A stretch of 64,000 nt of DNA. Source: Shinisaurus crocodilurus (taxonomy: Eukaryota; Chordata; Lepidosauria; Squamata; Shinisauridae). Positions 60,101 through 64,000 of this stretch are shown piece by piece; within the stretch, counting starts at the first letter, position 1, and each line of letters opens with the position of its first letter. The notes under the pieces were generated by a model, which did no database searches, was not told where the DNA came from, and worked only from the letters and a program-made list of their open reading frames with translations. The position numbers and the translations under genes were made by a program. Location of the stretch: the NCBI GenBank assembly GCA_021292165.1, contig CM037877.1, positions 298,546,726 to 298,610,725 of the forward strand, read 5' to 3'.

Positions 60101-62257
60101 CGGCTTCATCCGCCACACGGTCAACAAGATCACCTTCTCGGAGCAGTGCTACTATATCTTCGGGGATTTCAGCGGCTGCGAGAACTGTAAGAGTGCCGGC
60201 GGCTGTGACCCTGCGGCCTGGTGGGAGGGGACGCCTCTGTGCGGAGCCGGGGGTCTCTTGCCTATGTATCCGCGGGCCCCCCGTACCAGACGCTGCCTCT
60301 GCCCGTTTTGATTGGCTGGCTTATTTCAAATGTTGAGAGCGTTCTATTAGGTCAGGCGCTCCGCCGGCTCCATCTCAAGGCCTCCAGGTGCTGAGCAAGG
60401 CAAAAGCACCTGATGAAACGGCCTTTCCGCAACCGGGGGCCGCTCCAGGTGCGTTGGGACTACAACACCCATAGTCCCCCAGCCAGCAAAGTCCCCCAAC
60501 GCACCTGGAGCGGCCCCCGGTTGCAGGAAGGCTGTGATAAGACATCATACTGAATTAAAGCTACCCTGCCTTGGCTAACGCTTTTAACAATAGGGATGGT
60601 CTTGGGTTCCTTTTGAGATGACGGGGGCACCAACATAGGCACGCTTGCCAAGGCAGGGAGTTCCACAGATCACTCTACTTGGTCTCTCTCTCTTCCTTCT
60701 CCCTCCATAACCCCACTTTCAGTTCCGCATCCTTAGTTGTCGGGGTGTGTGTGTGTGTGACCTTTGCCTGTTCCTTCCCCTCCCACCCGGAGACCTCCCT
60801 GCCCGTCGTTTCTCGCCGTTCTCCCCCGCCGCCTCCGTGGTTGCCAAGAATGTGTGATAGCTTGCCACCTGGAAGCGGGATTGGGTTCCCTTGATGTGGA
60901 GTACCCGTAGCACTGGCTCAGATGGCCCGGATCCTGCCCTCCCTGTCCTCTGCCGGCACATCTCCCCCTGGCTCCTCTTGACAGCTTTGATGGAGGCCGC
61001 GGCGTCATTCCTGTTCCCTTTTCCTCTTCCTCCTCCTCCAGATATGGCCAACCTCTCCCTCAACGACAACGACGGCTCCAGCGGGGCATCTGACCAGGAC
61101 ACGCTGGCGCCTCTGCCGCTCCCGGGCGCCACCCCTTGGCCGCTGATGCCGACGTTCTCCTATCAGTACCCAGCGCCCCACCCCTACAGCACCCAGCCAC
61201 CCCCTTACCATGAGCTCTCTTCCTACAGTTACGGTATGGGAAGTGCCGGCAGCCAGCATAGTGAAGGTAGGTTGGGGGGGGGGCGCCCCCCATAACTCGG
61301 AGATGTGCGGGGTCGGGTTCCCGGGTTCTTTGGCCCCAGTGTTATTTGGGAACGGTCCTCCTTTGGGGGCCTCTGGGCTGTTTTGAGCATGGAGGCGGTG
61401 CAGATTGCCAGGAGCTGTGGCGTTCTCTCCGCTGGGACAGTCCCTGGTCTTGTACGATGCCCTGCCTGAGCAGTCCTCTCCTGGGGAGCGCTGGGGGGGG
61501 CGGGCTGCCCGGTGAATAGGACCCCTACTGGGTTGTGGGGAGGAGGAAGGAGCTCCAGTACTGAGGCAGTCTGAAATGGAGGGAGGCCGGGCTCCCTGGG
61601 TTTTCAGGAACTGACCAACGGAGCGGCCGAGAGGAAGTCAAGCGCCTGTGCCTTCTTAATTTCTTTTGGCAATCCTCCCCCTTTTGTAACCCCATCATCT
61701 TTATGGATTGTTGGGGTGTGTGTGTGAAGGTCTTGCGCCCCGCCCCCCCGCCCCCCGCTTACGTTTCCCGTCACTTTTCATGTTTTGCAGGCAGTCGGAG
61801 CAGCGGGTCAAACCGCAGCGATGGCGGTGGCGGACGTGGGCCCAGTAAGCACAAGGAGGAGAAGGCAGGGGCAGATTCCAAGTCGGGCAGCGGGAGCGAG
61901 TCAGAATACTCGGCGCGCAGCAGCAGCCAGCGCGGCGGGGCTGCAGCGGGGCCCGGCGGGGAGGGGGCTTCACAGCGCAGCCAGCACAGCCTGGGGGGTG
62001 GCAGTGTGCGCTCCCACCACTCCCTGCATGCAGCCTACGCTGCCCCTGGGGGCATGCCCTTGGCCTACAACCCCATGGTGGTGATGATGGTTCCGCCCCC
62101 TGCCCCGCCTTCTGCCGCCGCCGCTGCCGCAGTCCAGCCCCCGGGTGCTCCTCCGGTGCGCGACTTGGGCTCCGTGCCCCCCGAGCTCACGGCCAGCCGC
62201 CAGTCATTCCACATGGCGATGGGCAACCCCAGCGAGTTCTTTGTTGATGTGATGTGA
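48198..62257 (+). CDS. DVL2: Dishevelled segment polarity protein 2
   Basis: Fifteen coding exons: 48198-48400, 50030-50099, 50565-50716, 50983-51092, 51207-51339, 57141-57231, 57435-57504, 57922-58061, 58288-58364, 58496-58563, 58905-59039, 59679-59810, 60010-60186, 61042-61266, 61791-62257. Phases agree; product 749 aa (human 736). Domains: DIX about 19-91 ([20 protein letters not shown]), basic region [13 protein letters not shown] near 238-250, PDZ about 265-350 ([16 protein letters not shown]), DEP about 441-515, a PPPY motif at 572-575 (binding site for Nedd4-type ligases), and the conserved end SEFFVDVM. It is the cytoplasmic hub linking Frizzled to canonical and planar-polarity Wnt signalling. 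DVL2 rather than DVL1/3 is supported by the N-terminal linker ([33 protein letters not shown]) and by position beside PHF23. Start is the first of two close ATGs (48198 or 48204). Confidence 0.97.
48401..50029 (+). other. DVL2 intron 1
   Basis: 48401-48900 is GC/purine-rich with repeated GGGACCCAGGCGTCCGGGAG-like phrases (48455-48565 and decayed further on), a short local tandem pattern. 48906-49165 is a MIR-like SINE. 49185-49560 is an A/C-rich low-complexity tract with many ACACA stretches. Nothing else is recognised up to 50029. Confidence 0.55.
48906..49165 (-). mobile_element. MIR/CORE-like tRNA-derived SINE, second copy
   Basis: Minus strand: tRNA-like head with GTAGTGGTGAGAGTGTTGGA and box-B-like GGGTTCTAGTCCC, then CACTGGGTGACTTTGGGCCA and CTCACAGGGTTGTTGTGAGG. 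Better preserved than the copy at 42530-42775. Confidence 0.75.
50230..50412 (+). repeat. Interspersed repeat with 'GCTGGAT...TGATCCAGC' tail, copy 3
   Basis: GGGCTTCCCATAGGCATCTGG, then GTGCTGGATGAGAG and GCTGATCCAGCAGAGTC and TCATGTTCTTA. Diverged relative of the repeats at 755 and 47195; lies in DVL2 intron 2. Confidence 0.45.
51381..52322 (+). mobile_element. 5'-truncated CR1 LINE in DVL2 intron 5
   Basis: Starts inside the reverse transcriptase and ends with TTCTATGATTCTATGAT. It begins about 40 bases after the DVL2 exon 5 donor. It contains an intact C-terminal reading frame, so it is younger than the CR1 at 13914-18128. Confidence 0.88.
51402..52238 (+). pseudogene. CR1 ORF2 C-terminal fragment (reverse transcriptase FADD motif onward)
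   Basis: A 278-codon open frame beginning within the RT domain: FADDTKLGG, then [26 protein letters not shown] and the terminal SHLSGML before TGA. It lacks the endonuclease and the RT N-terminal blocks, so it cannot function. It is free of stops. Confidence 0.85.
52720..53065 (+). mobile_element. L2-clade LINE 3' end
   Basis: Codons for [11 protein letters not shown] at about 52735, a FERALK-type tail, then an AT-rich UTR and a GAAAGGCGGCATAGAAATCG end. 52323-52720 holds nothing recognised. Confidence 0.6.
53305..53450 (+). mobile_element. 3' tail of the zinc-finger-ending LINE (same family as 35150-35730)
   Basis: CACTTACGGACCCATCGCTA and ACTCGGTCACGAGTGATCGCC match the inverse of 35160-35285. 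Only the 3' UTR is present. Confidence 0.7.
53461..55995 (+). pseudogene. L2-clade ORF2 remnant, reverse-transcriptase core deleted
   Basis: Frames at 53576-53950 and 53805-54542 cover the endonuclease-RT linker and RT blocks up to [16 protein letters not shown]. About 54575 the reading jumps from a [10 protein letters not shown] segment directly to [20 protein letters not shown], so the block with the first catalytic aspartate is missing. YADDTQLYF follows at about 54715, then [15 protein letters not shown]. The C-terminal [22 protein letters not shown] and [17 protein letters not shown] lie beyond the CR1 insertion. Confidence 0.75.
55140..55612 (-). mobile_element. CR1 3' fragment nested in the L2-clade LINE
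   Basis: Minus-strand CR1 from AAGGACATAGACAAACTGG to ATTCTATGA, flanked by TGAA at 55136-55139 and 55613-55616. Its reading frame is intact to SHLSGML and is nearly identical to the copy at 51840-52322. Confidence 0.88.
56236..57140 (+). other. DVL2 intron 5, 3' part
   Basis: No repeat family or exon recognised; a C run lies at 56641-56654. The sequence ends in the polypyrimidine tract of the exon 6 acceptor. Confidence 0.5.
57541..57640. repeat. (GA)n and (GT)n microsatellites in DVL2 intron 7
   Basis: GAGA run at 57541-57564 and GT run at about 57617-57638. Another GT run lies at about 60744-60760 in intron 13. Confidence 0.85.
59240..59385. mobile_element. hAT-like MITE arm in DVL2 intron 11
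   Basis: GGTTGGCTGGGAATGATGGC, then AGTTGCAGTCCGGCACATCT and AGGTTCGGGGAGGCTG form one arm from about 59310; the left arm is lost or decayed. Confidence 0.5.
60429..60536. mobile_element. Palindromic hAT-like MITE in DVL2 intron 13
   Basis: Arms GCAACCGGGGGCCGCTCCAG and CTGGAGCGGCCCCCGGTTGC are perfect inverses around CAACACCCATAGTCCCCCAG. Flanks TGATGAAA and TGATAAGA agree at 6 of 8. Confidence 0.7.
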
Positions 62258-63329
62258 CCGAGGCTGCTGGCTTGAACCCCCCCTTCCGCTCGCTGCAGGG
62301 GCCTCCTTCCAAAAAAACGCCTGACCTCTCCTGTGTTTTGTGACCTCTGACCACGAAAGAGCCTTCTAAGTATTGGATGGACCAATTCCTTGCTTCCTGT
62401 GGCCGTGGGATGCAGCCTAGATATTGCTTGACCCTCCTGGTCGTCCAGCGGCACCCAGCTGCTGAGGCACGGCTGGTCCTGGGACTCGGCCAGAAGCAAT
62501 ATGGCTGCCATCCATGGTATATATATTCTGATCTTGTCACATGACTTGCCTTAGGGCCCATGTGATCCATCATAGCCTTTCCAACACCATATTCTTCACC
62601 AGCAGAGCCGCTTGCCTTCACGCAATGGTTGGCCGCTTGGCACCATTTTCGCATCATGTGGTCTCTGTGACCTTCCGAAATTGCTTGACTGATCCTCCAC
62701 AAATGATCACATTCGGCTGGTTCAGCCTGTCGCCTTGCAACTTCCATATCTTGGGCCTTTTAAGAAAAACAAACAAACAATGCTGTGGCTGGCTTAGCCG
62801 CTCTTTGAGCATATGACTCAGGTCTTTAGATTCATGTGACCTCTGCCTTCCTGTTTTAGGTCTCTGCCTTGGCGTCATGTGAATCTTGGCCCCTCTTGGG
62901 TACAGTGGTCCTGTGGCCACCTTTTGAATGTTACGCAGTCTTCCCAGCAGTATATGCAGATGGCCAGTGACATACTGGAGCTGCCTGACTCGCATTCCCC
63001 TGTCACATGGCCAGATCTTTTTTTGTAGTTTTGTGATCACGTGGATCTTGTTGCCTTCCCATCACTGGGCTCTCTCTGTCACGTGACTCCCTTCTCTTCA
63101 GCCCTGCTGCTGTCTCAGCAGAACTGTCTCGATGGTACTTTTGAACTCCACCAAATCCCTTTTCCGCTCTTGATGATCACAGAACCGGTGTCGATGAAGT
63201 GGTAATTTTGTTTTGCGTGTTGTTTTTTTTACTTTAAGAAAAAATATTCTTAAAAAGGTTTTTTAAATTCATGTTTTTTGGAGTTAAGTCGGTTCATATT
63301 TCTTTTTATAAACTTTCTTTTGTATTAAA
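62258..63329 (+). promoter_or_regulatory. DVL2: DVL2 3' UTR with repeated CATGTG/CACGTG hexamers
   Basis: About 1.07 kb from stop to poly(A) signal. CACATG/CATGTG/CACGTG hexamers occur at 62538, 62559, 62655, 62833, 62876, 63004, 63038 and 63080, plus CATATG at 62810. Many are followed within 20 bases by CTTGCCTT or CTGCCTT. This looks like a decayed array of a short unit. Confidence 0.5.
63324..63329 (+). terminator. DVL2: DVL2 polyadenylation signal ATTAAA
   Basis: ATTAAA in TGTATTAAAGCTGCC, the common variant hexamer, about 1.07 kb after the stop. A G/T-rich stretch follows near 63390-63430. Confidence 0.65.
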
Positions 63330-63642
63330 GCTGCCCTCCGCGTCCCCCAATCTCATTCTAACACTACATCCCAGCCCACCCCCTGTGTCCGGTTGTGTTT
63401 GGGGGGGGGGGGTGTTGTATCTTTTGTTTCTACCAACCGTTCAACTCTTGGCATTTTGAAGGGTTCGCAACCAAAGCGTTACTTGCAGTGTCTGATTCTA
63501 GGTTCACTGTCGGGATTGTGCACCTTCTCCTCCTTCCCTCTTTTACCCTACCACAGAGGTCCTTCGTTTCAGTTTCACCTGCTGACAGGTTTTATTTGGA
63601 GGGTGTTCAAAGGTCACCTGAGGCAAAACTCCAACATCACTA

Positions 63643-63777
63643 AAGGTGCAATGCTATGCCAGTTTAGACAGAAAAAAGACCTCCAATTCCCAGCATGCCC
63701 CAGTCAGCAGAGCTGGCTGGGGCATGCTGGAAGTTGTAGGCCTTTTTTTCTGTCTAAACTGGCATAGGGTTGCGCCT
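63643..63777. mobile_element. Palindromic MITE, GGTGCAATCCTATGC family, downstream of DVL2
   Basis: Left arm AAGGTGCAATGCTATGCCAG, right arm inverse ending GGCATAGGGTTGCGCCTT. The interior has ATTCCCAGCATGCCCCAG and its inverse GGGGCATGCTGGAAGTTG. 63780-63960 shows no gene. Confidence 0.75.
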
Positions 63778-63963
63778 TCACTTTGTTAGACCACGTTCAC
63801 ATTAGGCATTGAGTAGGCAACGTGGTACCCTGCATCTCCCACTTCTTTTTTTAACTAATACATTTTCTTACTGGCAGCTTGGATTACTGTGAATTAGGTT
63901 TCCCCTGGTGCTGAAACCTGTGGGTTTGAAGGAGTTGTTTACTGCGTTGGAGCTCAGACCCAA

Positions 63964-64000
63964 CAGGCCTGTGGCTTACGCTGGCTCAGCTTGTCTGAGT
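63964..64000 (+). mobile_element. 5S-rRNA-derived SINE, copy 3, cut by window end
   Basis: CAGGCCTGTGGCTTACGCTG, then GCTCAGCTTGTCTGAG match the 5' start of the two minus-strand copies at 474-640 and 1353-1515. This one points rightward and continues beyond the window. Confidence 0.75.

Overview
This window looks like vertebrate nuclear DNA from a squamate reptile (a lizard-like genome). It carries part or all of five intron-bearing genes in the order ELP5 (3' part only), CTDNEP1, GABARAP, PHF23 and DVL2, all on the + strand. The four downstream genes match the human 17p13.1 block. The reptile assignment is an inference from the repeats: CR1 LINEs ending in ATTCTATGAT-type units, L2-clade LINEs, SINEs with a 5S-rRNA-derived head and a CR1 tail, tRNA-Ala-like SINEs, and very many short hAT-like palindromic elements. 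The high gene density, GC-rich CpG islands and short introns would suit a microchromosome or GC-rich arm, but this cannot be proved from the window.

Layout. 1-3.2 kb: last three coding exons and 3' UTR of ELP5. 4.1-25.9 kb: CTDNEP1, with a CpG-island promoter holding five NRF1-type palindromes and a 15-kb first intron that contains a nearly full-length CR1 LINE, itself broken by a mariner-like MITE and a solo LTR. 26-29.5 kb: intergenic DNA and the GABARAP promoter. 29.5-35.0 kb: GABARAP. 35-39.2 kb: intergenic DNA with LINE fragments. 39.3-47.0 kb: PHF23, with a very G-rich first intron. 47.0-48.2 kb: DVL2 promoter with a palindromic MITE. 48.2-63.3 kb: DVL2 (15 coding exons), whose intron 5 holds a CR1 fragment and an L2-clade LINE with another CR1 nested in it. 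The window ends inside a third 5S-headed SINE.

All coding models were assembled by hand from splice sites and reading phase. CTDNEP1 (244 aa), GABARAP (118 aa), PHF23 (350 aa) and DVL2 (749 aa) are open from start to stop. The genes are not an operon. CTDNEP1 acts at the nuclear envelope/ER, GABARAP in autophagy, PHF23 as an H3K4me3 reader, DVL2 in Wnt signalling, and ELP5 in Elongator tRNA wobble modification. The points most worth following up are the ELP5 orientation relative to mammals, the MITE families that carry ZNF143/THAP11-like motifs, the E-box-like array in the DVL2 3' UTR, and the unusual C-terminus of GABARAP.
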